Source of the DNA: Streptomyces cylindrosporus
Lineage (GTDB): Bacteria > Actinomycetota > Actinomycetes > Streptomycetales > Streptomycetaceae
Assembly: GCF_022698165.1 (NCBI RefSeq)
Contig: NZ_JALDAY010000004.1
Location: 186,001 to 250,000 of the forward strand
Length of the DNA stretch: 64,000 bases
Direction: 5' to 3'
Below, piece by piece: positions 33,782 to 41,997 of the stretch; positions within the stretch are counted from its first letter, which is position 1; every line of letters starts with the position of its first letter. A program made the position numbers and the translations under genes. The notes below the pieces were generated by a model, which saw only the letters and a list, made by a program, of their open reading frames with translations, was not told the origin of the DNA and searched no databases.

Positions 33782-34717
33782 CTACCTGCGATGCCGATGC
33801 GCCAGCGCCTCGTACGACGCGGCGAGCGCCGGTGCCGCCGTTTCGTACGTCTTCTGCGCCACCCCCACGAACAGGCAGTCCACGACGAGGAGTTGACTCG
33901 TACGGGAGGACATCGCCGCCGGCCTCAGCTCGCTCTCCCGCGCGGTCGACGTCGTCAGCACGTGGTCGGCGTACTGGGCGACCGCTCCGTCCGGCCGCCC
34001 GGTGATCGCGACGGTCGTCGCCCCGTGCTCGAAGGCCACCCGCAACGGCTCGATGACGTCCCCGGTCGACCCGGAGTGCGTGATCGCGATGGCGACGTCC
34101 CCCGCCCGCAGCTGCACCGCGTTCGTGACGGCGAGATGCGGATCGCTGTGCGCCTGGGCTATCAGCCCTATCCGCAGCAGCTTCTGCGTGAGGTCCTGCG
34201 CGACGAGCCCCGACGCGCCCACCCCGTACACGTCGATGCGCCGGGCCACCGCCGCCGCTGCGACGGCCGCCCCCAACTGCACGGTGTCGAGCCCGGCCGC
34301 CGTGTCCGCGAGGGTCTGCTGCTCGTCGTACGCGAGCTTCGCCACCACATCGGCGATCGGATCGTCGACCGCGATGTCGGTGGTGATGGCCGGCGCCCGC
34401 CCCGACTGCTGCTGCGCCGCGAGACCCGCGAGGGCGAGCCGCAGGTCACGGTAGCCCGGGTAGCCGAGCAGCCGGGCCGTGCGTACGACCGTCGCCTCGC
34501 TGGTGCCGGTGAGTTCGGCGAGTCCGGTGACCGTGAGGGCCGCGCAGCCCGCCGGGTCGCCCGCGACGGCCTCGGCGACGCGCTGCATGGAGCGGGTCAT
34601 GGAGGGCGCGAGGGTACGCACCTTGGCGGCGAGCGCGGCGGGGGCGGGCGGCGCACCGGCCCGGCCGGCCTGCGGACCGCCCGGGAGGGCGAAAATTTCC
34701 TTCACGTCCTGGGTCAC
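33782..34717 (-). CDS. MurR/RpiR-family transcriptional regulator
   Basis: A 311-residue regulator. The N-terminal RpiR HTH is at about residues 20-95 (SMQRVAEAVAGDPAGCAALTVTGLAELTGTSEATVVRTARLLGYPGYRDLRLAL). A SIS sugar-phosphate-binding domain follows (IDVYGVGASGLVAQDLTQKLLRIGL; AIAITHSGSTGDVIEPLRVAFEHGA). It probably represses murQ and responds to MurNAc-6-P. GTG 34717 (VTQDVKEIF) is preferred to the longer frame. No ribosome site is evident, so it may be leaderless. Confidence 0.92.
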   Translation of the reverse strand: MTQDVKEIFALPGGPQAGRAGAPPAPAALAAKVRTLAPSMTRSMQRVAEAVAGDPAGCAALTVTGLAELTGTSEATVVRTARLLGYPGYRDLRLALAGLAAQQQSGRAPAITTDIAVDDPIADVVAKLAYDEQQTLADTAAGLDTVQLGAAVAAAAVARRIDVYGVGASGLVAQDLTQKLLRIGLIAQAHSDPHLAVTNAVQLRAGDVAIAITHSGSTGDVIEPLRVAFEHGATTVAITGRPDGAVAQYADHVLTTSTARESELRPAAMSSRTSQLLVVDCLFVGVAQKTYETAAPALAASYEALAHRHRR

Positions 34718-34735
34718 GTATGAAAGATATTTTCG
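34691..34735. promoter_or_regulatory. GAAA-TTTC palindromes at the murR-type start
   Basis: Two short palindromes flank the regulator's start codon: GAAAATTTC at 34691-34699 inside the first codons and GAAAGATATTTTC at 34723-34735 just upstream. They stand out as AT-rich in very GC-rich DNA and could be the regulator's own operator. Confidence 0.4.
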
Positions 34736-34772
34736 GCTCGGTGTCCCGGTCAAGAGTGCGCACAATGGGGGC

Positions 34773-35153
34773 ATGGACCCCTCCGGCACCCCCATCAGCC
34801 CCCTGGAGCAGGCGTTGCACGCGGCACGCGCCCTCGTGCTCGCCGATCTGGCCGCGGGCGAGGTCGCCGCGGCGGACGTGGTGTCGATGGTCGAGGAGTC
34901 CGTCGTGCAGCGGCGCTGGTGGGTGGAGCAGTGGCCGGAGGGCGCGCCCTATGTGGCCGGGCTGGTCGCCCAGGACGTCCAGGACGCGCTCCTGGAGACG
35001 TACGGCCGCTGGCCGGTGTGCCCGGTCTGCGGCTCCGGCGACCCGCACGCCCTCGATGTGGAGCCCGAGCTGGGCCCCGACCCGCACTGGGTCTGCCACA
35101 AGGCGGGCGTGCAGGTCGCGGCGGTGGGCGCGCTGGGCTCGGTACTGTCGTGA
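34773..35153 (+). CDS. Conserved small protein with Cys-rich C-terminus
   Basis: A 126-residue cytoplasmic protein. The N-terminal helices (SPLEQALHAARALVLADLAAGEVAAADVV) are followed by VQRRWWVEQWPEGAPYVAGLVAQDVQDALLE, then CPVCGSGDPHALDVEPELG with HWVCHKAG, a probable zinc knuckle (CxxC...CH). Common beside the DUF4031 gene in Streptomyces. Its stop overlaps the next start by four bases (GTGA), so the two are coupled. Function unknown. Confidence 0.8.
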   Translation: MDPSGTPISPLEQALHAARALVLADLAAGEVAAADVVSMVEESVVQRRWWVEQWPEGAPYVAGLVAQDVQDALLETYGRWPVCPVCGSGDPHALDVEPELGPDPHWVCHKAGVQVAAVGALGSVLS

Positions 35154-35419
35154 CCGTGTACATCGACCCGCCGAACTGGCCGGGCCACGGACGCATGTGG
35201 TCCCACCTCATCAGCGATGTCTCGTACGACGAACTCCGGCTGTTCGCCGACGACCTGGGCGTCCCGCGCCGGGCCTTCGAGCGCGACCACTACGACATCC
35301 CCGCGCACCGGTACGCGGACGCGGTGGCCGCCGGGGCGGTGGAGGTCAGCAGCCGGGAGGTCGTACGGCTGCTGACGGGCGCGGGGCTGCGCCGGCCGAA
35401 GGGGCGGCCGGTGTCCTGA
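35150..35419 (+). CDS. DUF4031 domain protein
   Basis: An 89-residue protein beginning VTVYIDPPNWPGHGRMWSHL and continuing SYDELRLFADDLGVPRRAFERDHYDIPAHRY, the DUF4031 pattern. Conserved His, Asp and Arg residues suggest a small metal-binding or nucleic-acid enzyme, but the role is unknown. GTG 35150 overlaps the upstream stop. Confidence 0.88.
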   Translation: MTVYIDPPNWPGHGRMWSHLISDVSYDELRLFADDLGVPRRAFERDHYDIPAHRYADAVAAGAVEVSSREVVRLLTGAGLRRPKGRPVS

Positions 35420-35431
35420 GCGTCCGGCCGG

Positions 35432-36172
35432 TCAGCCCGTGGAGCTCGTGAAGACGGGGTCGACCGTGTGCCACCAGTCGGTCAGCGCCGCCGGGTCGTT
35501 GCCGTCCACCTCGAAGAGCGCGGGCCGGTCGTAGTACGTGCAGAAAATGGTGTACTGCCCGGCGCCGGCCCAGTAGCAGGCCATGTCGCCGGCCGGGGTC
35601 GAGGTGTCGTTCTCGTGCCAGGTGCCGCGCGCGTTCTGGGTGGTGTCGCAGTTCCCCTCGGCGAGCCGCGCCGTGTAACGCAGGTACACCTCCTGGACCT
35701 CGCTCTTGGAGGGGTACGTCGCGATCTTCGCCTTGGTCGTGCCGCCCAGGGTGCTGACGGTGCAGCGCAGCGCGGCGGTCGCGTCCGGCGCCGTCCAGTG
35801 CTCGCAGCTCTCGCGCTGCCACTGGCTGCTGTTGAGCGAGTCCCGCAGCGAGCGCTCGGCGGAGGTCAGCCCGTCGTCGGCGGAGTCGACACTTTCGGAC
35901 GGGCCGACGGTGGTCGCCGTACCCCCCGTAACCCCCGTATCGCCTGAACCGGCCGTACTGTCACCGGAGTTGCCGCCGGAGCTGCCCCCCGAAGTCCCGC
36001 CCGCCGAAGTCCCGCCCCCCGACTGCGAGGCCTGGACGAACAGCCCGATCAGGGCCAGCGCGGTGCTCAGTACCACCCCGATGATGGTCCAGCGCACGCT
36101 CCGGCGGGCCAGCAGATGGTCCGGGTCCGGTTGCGGCGGTCCGGGCATGCCGGGTGGGTCGTACTGACTCAT
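35432..36172 (-). CDS. Membrane-anchored extracellular protein
   Basis: A 246-residue protein. A Pro-rich N-terminus (MSQYDPPGMPGPPQPDPDH) precedes one transmembrane helix at about 28-50 (WTIIGVVLSTALALIGLFVQ). A Gly/Ser/Thr-rich linker (about 52-95) follows, then an extracellular domain with six cysteines (WQRESCEHWTAPDATAALRC; GNCDTTQN; DMACYWAG; IFCTYYD), probably disulfide-bonded. I do not recognise the domain. The topology resembles sensor domains of Streptomyces kinases without the kinase. Confidence 0.78.
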   Translation of the reverse strand: MSQYDPPGMPGPPQPDPDHLLARRSVRWTIIGVVLSTALALIGLFVQASQSGGGTSAGGTSGGSSGGNSGDSTAGSGDTGVTGGTATTVGPSESVDSADDGLTSAERSLRDSLNSSQWQRESCEHWTAPDATAALRCTVSTLGGTTKAKIATYPSKSEVQEVYLRYTARLAEGNCDTTQNARGTWHENDTSTPAGDMACYWAGAGQYTIFCTYYDRPALFEVDGNDPAALTDWWHTVDPVFTSSTG

Positions 36173-36309
36173 GGCGCTCCCCCGATTTCCCGGTCCCGGA
36201 TTTCCCGGATTTCCCCGACTCCCCTGATTCCGTACCGGAATTATCCGGACACCGGACGGTCCGGGGGAGGAAAAGGGACGGGTATGGGCCCCGGGTACGC
36301 CAGGCGCGG

Positions 36310-37377
36310 TCAGCGGCGCAGCTCGTAGGCGTACCCCTCCTCGTCCACCCCCGCCCGCCGGAACCCGGCGCGGGTGACGACCGCCTGGGAGGGGAGGTTG
36401 TCCGGGTCGATGGTCGCGAAGAGGGAGCTGACGTCGTCCCGGGCGAACGCCCAGTCGGCCAGGGCCCGTAGCGCCTCCGTCGCGTAACCCTGCCCACGCG
36501 CGCCCTCGACGAGGTCGTAACCGATCTCGACCCGCCCCTCCTCGTCCGGCACCCCGTGGAACCCCATGCCGCCGATCGCCTGTCCGTCCTCCCGCCGTAC
36601 GAGGGTGAAGACGCCGAACTCCGGCCGGTGGACGCCCCCTTCGTACGCCTTGGCCATGAAGCCGGCGGCGTCCCGCGTGCCCTCGAAGGGGCCGCCCTCG
36701 ATCCACGCGAAGCCCCCGTCGCCGCCCACGGCCAGGTCGCGGGCCGCGGCGGGCGTGAGCCCCTGCAGGGTGAGGCGTTCGGCCTCGACGACGAGGTTGT
36801 TCTTCCACCGCCACTCGGTGACCGGGGCACGCCCCGGCAGCTCGCCGCGGCCGGTGGCCCACAGCAGGGTGCGCCAGTGGTCGGGCCCTGGCTGGACCTC
36901 CGGGAAGATCCGGGTGAGGACGAACTCCGGGAGTACGGACGGGGGTTCGTACGGCAGCCCGAGTCCGGCCGTGATGTCGTACGTGTGCAGCAGCACCTCG
37001 GCGACGCCCATCGCGGCGAAGCCCTCGCGGTTCGCGCTGCGGAAGGGGTACGGGTGGAAGGCCCGCGCCTCGCGCGGCGCGGTGCGCACGGCGGCCGCGA
37101 GCAGGGCGCCGGTCGCCTCGATGACGTGCAGCAGCCCGGAGTTGTCGGTGCCGTCGTCGAGCCTGAGCTCGAAGGGGACGTAGTCGTCCTGGGCCCGTCC
37201 GGCCAGATTGGCGGCGTACGCGACGAGATCGTCGGCGATGTGCACCGCCGTGGCGTGCACGGACCACTCCAGCCCGGCCGCGTTCACCTCGGTCCAGTCC
37301 CGCTCCACCGCAGGCCGCAGCGCCGCCACACACCCGGCGACGGCGTCCGTCACATATTCCCCGCCCATGTTTCGCAT
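36310..37377 (-). CDS. Fusion: mycothiol-dependent maleylpyruvate-isomerase-like domain plus GNAT acetyltransferase
   Basis: A 355-residue two-domain protein. Residues about 1-200 are a DinB/MDMPI-like four-helix domain (WTEVNAAGLEWSVHATAVHIADDLVAYAANLAGR; EVLLHTYDITAGLG) with His residues in metal-ligand positions. Residues about 205-355 are a GNAT domain (EFGVFTLVRREDGQAIGGMGFHG; VEIGYDLVEGARGQGYATEALRALADWAF; NLPSQAVVTRAGFRRAG). Fusion suggests acetylation of a thiol- or mycothiol-linked compound, but this is inference. ATG 37377 or 37368 starts it; the frame upstream overlaps the HD gene and is non-coding. Confidence 0.82.
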   Translation of the reverse strand: MRNMGGEYVTDAVAGCVAALRPAVERDWTEVNAAGLEWSVHATAVHIADDLVAYAANLAGRAQDDYVPFELRLDDGTDNSGLLHVIEATGALLAAAVRTAPREARAFHPYPFRSANREGFAAMGVAEVLLHTYDITAGLGLPYEPPSVLPEFVLTRIFPEVQPGPDHWRTLLWATGRGELPGRAPVTEWRWKNNLVVEAERLTLQGLTPAAARDLAVGGDGGFAWIEGGPFEGTRDAAGFMAKAYEGGVHRPEFGVFTLVRREDGQAIGGMGFHGVPDEEGRVEIGYDLVEGARGQGYATEALRALADWAFARDDVSSLFATIDPDNLPSQAVVTRAGFRRAGVDEEGYAYELRR

Positions 37378-37405
37378 GAGCCGCAGGCTAGGCCGATCCC
37401 GCATG

Positions 37406-38050
37406 TCAGGGCGACAGCATTTCCAGCTCGGCGCCGATGTTGTACCGGGCCGTCGCCTCCCACTTCTCCGTCCCGTACGGCGTCCTGAACAGCCGTGGCA
37501 GGTCCAACAGTTGGCGCAGGATCGCCGAACGGCCCTCGCGGAAGGCGCCGTTGGGGACGAAGTGGTACTCCTCGCGGACGGCGGCCGTGTAGGCGGCGTA
37601 CGCGGAGGGGGCGGCGGCGAGGATCGCGAGGTCGGCGTCGCACAGGACGGCGCCGTTCGCGTCGCCGGGCTCGGGGGCGTGCGTGACGGTGAGCCGGACC
37701 AGCCGGGCCACCTCGGCGGTCTTCCCCTCCGGCACCCCCGCCTCGGGAAGGGCGCGCTCGGCGAGGCGGGCGGAGCGCTCCTCGTTCTCGGACCGGTCCG
37801 GGAGGTAGACCGCGTCGTGGAACCAGGCCGCCAGCCGCACCAGGTCCGCGTCGTCCGCGTACTCCTCCAGTACGTCGATGTGCTCCAGGACCGCCGTGAG
37901 GTGCGTGAGCGTGTGGTAGTGCCGCTGAGGCTCCTGCCAGCGGGCGAGGAGGTTCTCGGCGTACGGGGCGGGGGCGGGGCCGGCGGAAGGGGACCGGGCG
38001 CCCTCCAGGGCACGGGTCCAGCGGTAGCGCAGGGCGTCGAGATCGGCCAT
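37406..38050 (-). CDS. HD-domain metal-dependent phosphohydrolase
   Basis: A 214-residue protein with an HD-type metal site: RHYHTLTHLTAVLEHIDVLEEY, RLAAWFHDAVYLP (HD pair) and the later LCDADLAILAA. These match the predicted metal-dependent HD phosphohydrolase family that includes nucleotidases. Substrate unknown. It lies 28 bases upstream of the isomerase-GNAT gene in the same direction, so both are probably co-transcribed. Confidence 0.87.
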   Translation of the reverse strand: MADLDALRYRWTRALEGARSPSAGPAPAPYAENLLARWQEPQRHYHTLTHLTAVLEHIDVLEEYADDADLVRLAAWFHDAVYLPDRSENEERSARLAERALPEAGVPEGKTAEVARLVRLTVTHAPEPGDANGAVLCDADLAILAAAPSAYAAYTAAVREEYHFVPNGAFREGRSAILRQLLDLPRLFRTPYGTEKWEATARYNIGAELEMLSP

Positions 38051-38096
38051 GCCCGCATTCTCCCGCCGATCACCCGGAGCGTCCTAGCGTGGGCCC

Positions 38097-38762
38097 ATGA
38101 CAACTGCCGAGGTACGCGACCCCGAACTCCCCGGACGGATCCTCACCGGCGAGCGCGACGCGCTGATCCCCCTCCTCCGCTCCCGCCCGGACGCCGATTT
38201 CGCCCTGCCGACGGCCGCGTGTCCGGGCTGGACGGTGCGGGACGTGCTGGCCCACTGTTCGTCCGCGCTGATGCGGGTCGTGGAGAGCCGTTACGAGAAG
38301 GGCGTGTTCTCGCCCGAGTGCAACGACCGGGACATCGCCGAGCGGGCCGAGTGGACGAACCAGCAGGTCGTCGACGAACTCGAACGCGGGATGACCGAGG
38401 CCGGCCCGGTGATCGCCAAGGCGGGCGGGGTGCTGGACATGGTCGCGCTGGGGGAGTGGGTGCACGCGGGCGACGTACGGGACGTATGGGGCGAACCGGG
38501 CGCGTACGCGGGCGCCGGTCTCCCCGACGCCCTCACCCTCCTCGCCCGCGTCACCCGCGAGAAGGCGCACGTACCGCTGCACGCCGACCTGGACGACGTG
38601 GACGAGCCCCTGCGCCTGGGCGACCCGGTGGCCGGGCGGACGCCGGCGCGTTTCATCGGCGGGGCGGCGACGCTCGTACGGCTGTACTCGGGCCGTCCGG
38701 TGGAGGGGGCGGACTTCGAGCTGGCCGGGGTGGAGGCGGAGGAGCTGAACCTCTTCGGCTGA
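38097..38762 (+). CDS. Maleylpyruvate isomerase family mycothiol-dependent enzyme
   Basis: A 221-residue MDMPI-fold protein. ACPGWTVRDVLAHCSSALMRVVE is the family N-terminal signature, and GEWVHAGDVRDVWG gives the His/Asp pair of the metal site. Members catalyse mycothiol-dependent isomerisation or S-transfer. Divergent from the HD-domain gene. The last codons (GAACCTCTTCGGC) are the first unit of a 14-base tandem repeat that continues past the stop. Confidence 0.88.
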   Translation: MTTAEVRDPELPGRILTGERDALIPLLRSRPDADFALPTAACPGWTVRDVLAHCSSALMRVVESRYEKGVFSPECNDRDIAERAEWTNQQVVDELERGMTEAGPVIAKAGGVLDMVALGEWVHAGDVRDVWGEPGAYAGAGLPDALTLLARVTREKAHVPLHADLDDVDEPLRLGDPVAGRTPARFIGGAATLVRLYSGRPVEGADFELAGVEAEELNLFG

Positions 38763-38801
38763 ACCTCTTTGGCTGAACTTCATCGGCTGAACCCCTCGGC
38801 T
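38747..38801. repeat. 14-base tandem repeat across the stop codon
   Basis: Units GAACCTCTTCGGCT, GAACCTCTTTGGCT, GAACTTCATCGGCT and GAACCCCTCGGCT (last one 13 bases) follow one another. The first encodes the C-terminal NLFG of the isomerase-family gene, and its TGA lies across the first unit boundary. Confidence 0.9.
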
Positions 38802-38867
38802 GATCTTCCCTCGATGTTCCACCCAGGGGCGTCGTCGTGTCGGCGGCCGTACCGGCGTAGTCTGTGA

Positions 38868-38883
38868 ATTGGACTAGACCTGT
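38868..38883. promoter_or_regulatory. dre-like box upstream of cutC
   Basis: ATTGGACTAGACCTGT matches the DasR consensus A(C/G)TGGTCTAGACCA(G/C)T at 13 of 16 positions, with the central CTAGACC intact. It is 38 bases before the cutC start codon. Confidence 0.5.
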
Positions 38884-38920
38884 ACTGTGCCCATCGAGCC
38901 GATGAGATGAATGGGGTCCC

Positions 38921-39667
38921 ATGAGCAAGCGTGCAGTCCTGGAGGTGATCGCTCTCGACGCCGAGGACGCGATCGCCGCCCAGGCCGGAGGCGCGGACCG
39001 CCTCGAACTGGTCACCGACATGGCGGCCGACGGCCTCACCCCGCCGACCGAGACCTTCACAGCGATCCGCGCCGCCGTCGACATCTCCCTGAGGGTGATG
39101 CTGCGCCTGCAGGACGGCTTCGCGGCCGGGGACCCGGGCCGGGTGGTACGGGCGGCGAGGGAACTGCGGGAGGCGGGGGCCGAGGAGTTCGTCCTCGGCT
39201 TCCTGGACGCGGACGGGGGCGTCGACCTGGCGGCGGTGGAGCGGGTGGTGGCGGAACTGGACGGCTGCCGCTGGACCTTCCACCGCGCCATCGACCACAC
39301 CACCGACCGAGACGCCCTGCGCAAACAACTGGACGGCCTCCCGGGCCTGGACGCCTACCTGACGGCAGGCTCGGCGGCGGGAGTGGACGAGGGCCTGCCG
39401 ACGCTGCTGAGGGAGGCGGCGAGGAGTGGGGAGCCGGGTTACGAGCCCCAGATCATGGTGGGCGGAGGCCTGAGACTGGAGCACGTGCCACAACTGAGGG
39501 CGGCGGGCGTCGGGGCTTTCCACATCGGCGGTGCAGCCAGGCCGGAAGGCTGGGGCCGACCGGTGTCGGCAGAGGCGGTGAGCATCTGGCGCCGGGTCGT
39601 GGACCAACCTTCTTGGGGGCGCGGGGAACTGCGCGACCAGCCCCCACCCACCCGCACTCACAACTGA
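38921..39667 (+). CDS. cutC: CutC-family protein
   Basis: A 248-residue TIM-barrel protein. LEVIALDAEDAIAAQAGGADRLELV, GLTPPTETF, LRVMLRLQDGF, ELREAGAEEFVLGFLDADGGVD, WTFHRAIDH, and IMVGGGLRLEHVPQL are the CutC blocks. The family was named for copper homeostasis, but that role is disputed and its chemistry is unknown. The last about 18 residues (SWGRGELRDQPPPTRTHN) come from a dispersed repeat inserted in the 3' end. Its end overlaps the convergent helicase gene by 10 bases. Confidence 0.9.
   Translation: MSKRAVLEVIALDAEDAIAAQAGGADRLELVTDMAADGLTPPTETFTAIRAAVDISLRVMLRLQDGFAAGDPGRVVRAARELREAGAEEFVLGFLDADGGVDLAAVERVVAELDGCRWTFHRAIDHTTDRDALRKQLDGLPGLDAYLTAGSAAGVDEGLPTLLREAARSGEPGYEPQIMVGGGLRLEHVPQLRAAGVGAFHIGGAARPEGWGRPVSAEAVSIWRRVVDQPSWGRGELRDQPPPTRTHN
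39615..39660. repeat. Dispersed Streptomyces repeat (family A), inside cutC 3' end
   Basis: GGGGGCGCGGGGAACTGCGC then GACCAGCCCCCACCCACCCG is the same element as at 13231, 20859, 52963 and 63218. Here it forms the last codons of cutC. Confidence 0.85.
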
Positions 39668-41706
39668 GCCGGCAAAGCCCCCGCATGCGTCACGATCAAC
39701 CCCGAGACCGCCCGGGTCAACGCCACATACAACCGCCGCAACCCCGTCCGCTCATCCGGCTCCCCGTCCACCACGGCCTGCGGCTCGTCCAGCACCACAT
39801 AGTCGTACTCAAGCCCCTTGGCGAGCGAGGCCGGCACCAGCGTCAGCCGAGTCTCGGCCGTGGTCTCCTCACCGGGTGCCAGATAGCCGAGGCCCGCCGA
39901 AGCCAGCGCCTCCGCCAGTACCGGCACCCGCGCGTCCGCGGCGATCAGCCCCGTGGACCCCTCCCGCCGCAGCAACTCCTCGCACGCGGCCACGACTTCC
40001 CCCGCACTGCCGACCTCCCGCCGCTCGAAGAAGCCCGGATTCTCCCGGACCGACGCGACCGGCGTGAGGCCGGGCGCGATGTGCGGCAGCAGCCGGGAGG
40101 CGTACGCGATGACGTCCGTCGGCACGCGGAAACCGGCCGTCAGTTCCTCGATCACCCCGTCCGCCTTGCCGAGATGGGCCAGCGCCTCTTCCCAACTCCG
40201 CGTAGCCCAGGGCGTGGTGCCCTGCGCGAGGTCGCCGAGGACGGTCGCCGAGCCGGTCGAGCAGCGGCGGCCGACCGCCCGGTACTGCATGGGCGAGAGG
40301 TCCTGCGCCTCGTCCAGCACCACATGCCCGAGTGAGTGCGTGCGCTGCACGATGTCCGTCGCCTCGTCGATCAACACCGCGTCGGCAGCGGACCACTTGG
40401 CGGACTTCACCGACCGCACGGGCTTCGTCCACAGGATCGTCTTCTGCTCGTCCTCGTCGAGCAGCCCCTCCGCCTGTACGGCGAGGAAGTCGGCGTCGGT
40501 GAGCAGCCGCAGGACGAGTTTCGCCGGGTCGACCGGCGGCCAGACCTCCTTCACGGCCGCCTTCACCGCCGCGTTGCGGGCCACCGCGTCCTGCACCCGG
40601 TCGTCCGGCGCCTCCCCGGCCCGCTCCATCTGCACCAGCACGGCGTGCGCGATGCGCTGCGGCAGGGCCTCGCGGGCGGCGCCGTAACGGATGTCGCGGG
40701 CGAGCAACTCCCGCACGATGTCCTCGAGTTCGTACGCAGGAACCCGCCACCGCCGTGACCCGCGCACGACGACCACCGGCTCGGTCGGCATGGTCACGTG
40801 CGAGTACACGGCCCGGCGCAGCACCTCCGCCATCCTCGCGTCGCCCTTGATGACCGCGGCCGCCGCGTCGTCGCTCCCGCGCACCTCCGCCCCGGCCGCC
40901 ACCAGGTCGTCCACCGTCGCCTGCTGCACGGCCAACTCGCCCAGCGCGGGCAGCACTTGCTCGATGTAGTGCAGGAAGGACCGGTTCGGCCCGATGACGA
41001 GGGTGCCGGTGCGGGCGAGCCGCTCCCGGTGCGCGTACAGCAGATACGCCACCCGGTGCAGGCCGACGGCGGTCTTCCCGGTCCCCGGCCCTCCCTGCAC
41101 GCACACCGTCCCGCCGAGCCCGGACCGCACGATCTCGTCCTGCTCGGGCTGGATGGTGGCCACGATGTCGCGCATGGGGCCCACACGCGGGCGCTCGATC
41201 TCCTGCTGGAGCAGCTTGCTGGTGCGGGCCGCCTCGGCCGGGTCGGAGAGGTGCTCGTCCTCGTACGCCGTGATCTCGCCGCGGGTGTATCCGAAGCGGC
41301 GGCGCAGGGCGATGTCCATCGGGTCCTTCTTGGACGCCCGGTAGAACGGCTGCGAGACCGGCGCGCGCCAGTCGATGACCATCGGGTCGCCGTCCTGGTC
41401 GTGCACGTGCCGGCGCCCGATGTAGAAGCGTTCGCCGTCCGCGCCTTCCGCCTGGTCGGCGCCGGGTGCGTGCAGGTAGTCGAGGCGGCCGAAGAACAGC
41501 GGGGTGTCGCTCAGGTCGGCCAGCGCCTTGATGCGCTCGTCGATCTGGCGCTCCAGGATCTGGGCGTTGACCCAGTTCGCGGTCACGTCGCTGATGTCGA
41601 GGGACTCGACGTCCTCCCGCATGGCGCGCAGGGCGGCTCGGGACTCGGCGAGGTGGGAGCGTTCCCGGTGGAGCGGGCCGAGGGGGTCGTCGACGGGCGT
41701 GGACAA
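39658..41706 (-). CDS. HelD-family RNA-polymerase-associated helicase
   Basis: A 682-residue superfamily I ATPase. The N-terminal coiled region (residues 1-75) precedes YIGRRHVHDQDGDPMVIDWRAPVSQPFYRA. Walker A GGPGTGKT is at 205-212, Walker B DEAQD at 465-469, and motif VI RRLYVALTRA near the C-terminus. HelD proteins dislodge stalled RNA polymerase; the actinobacterial HelR branch protects it from rifamycins. The start is TTG 41706 with GGAGG about 7 bases upstream, which settles the start. No rifamycin-associated element was noticed upstream. Confidence 0.88.
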   Translation of the reverse strand: MSTPVDDPLGPLHRERSHLAESRAALRAMREDVESLDISDVTANWVNAQILERQIDERIKALADLSDTPLFFGRLDYLHAPGADQAEGADGERFYIGRRHVHDQDGDPMVIDWRAPVSQPFYRASKKDPMDIALRRRFGYTRGEITAYEDEHLSDPAEAARTSKLLQQEIERPRVGPMRDIVATIQPEQDEIVRSGLGGTVCVQGGPGTGKTAVGLHRVAYLLYAHRERLARTGTLVIGPNRSFLHYIEQVLPALGELAVQQATVDDLVAAGAEVRGSDDAAAAVIKGDARMAEVLRRAVYSHVTMPTEPVVVVRGSRRWRVPAYELEDIVRELLARDIRYGAAREALPQRIAHAVLVQMERAGEAPDDRVQDAVARNAAVKAAVKEVWPPVDPAKLVLRLLTDADFLAVQAEGLLDEDEQKTILWTKPVRSVKSAKWSAADAVLIDEATDIVQRTHSLGHVVLDEAQDLSPMQYRAVGRRCSTGSATVLGDLAQGTTPWATRSWEEALAHLGKADGVIEELTAGFRVPTDVIAYASRLLPHIAPGLTPVASVRENPGFFERREVGSAGEVVAACEELLRREGSTGLIAADARVPVLAEALASAGLGYLAPGEETTAETRLTLVPASLAKGLEYDYVVLDEPQAVVDGEPDERTGLRRLYVALTRAVSGLIVTHAGALPAQL

Positions 41707-41997
41707 GGGGGTGCCTCCGAAGGTGCTGCGGGCCTGGGCTGCGATGTGCCGGCCGGTTTCCGTCCGGTCGGCGGCACTCCGGGAAGGGAGGCGGGCAAGA
41801 GCGGAGAGTCTAGGTCAGGCGCCCGGCGGGAGGCCAACGAATTAACGCCCGGCGTCCGTCCCTCTCCGTCCGTCCCCTAGGGGATGGCCCCTGCGTCCGG
41901 TGTAGGAGGCTCCACCCACAGGGTGTACCCAAGGACCACAGGAAGAGTGGACCTTGGGCCGATGCCATCCTTATGCCTCGAAAGCCACCATGGAGAC

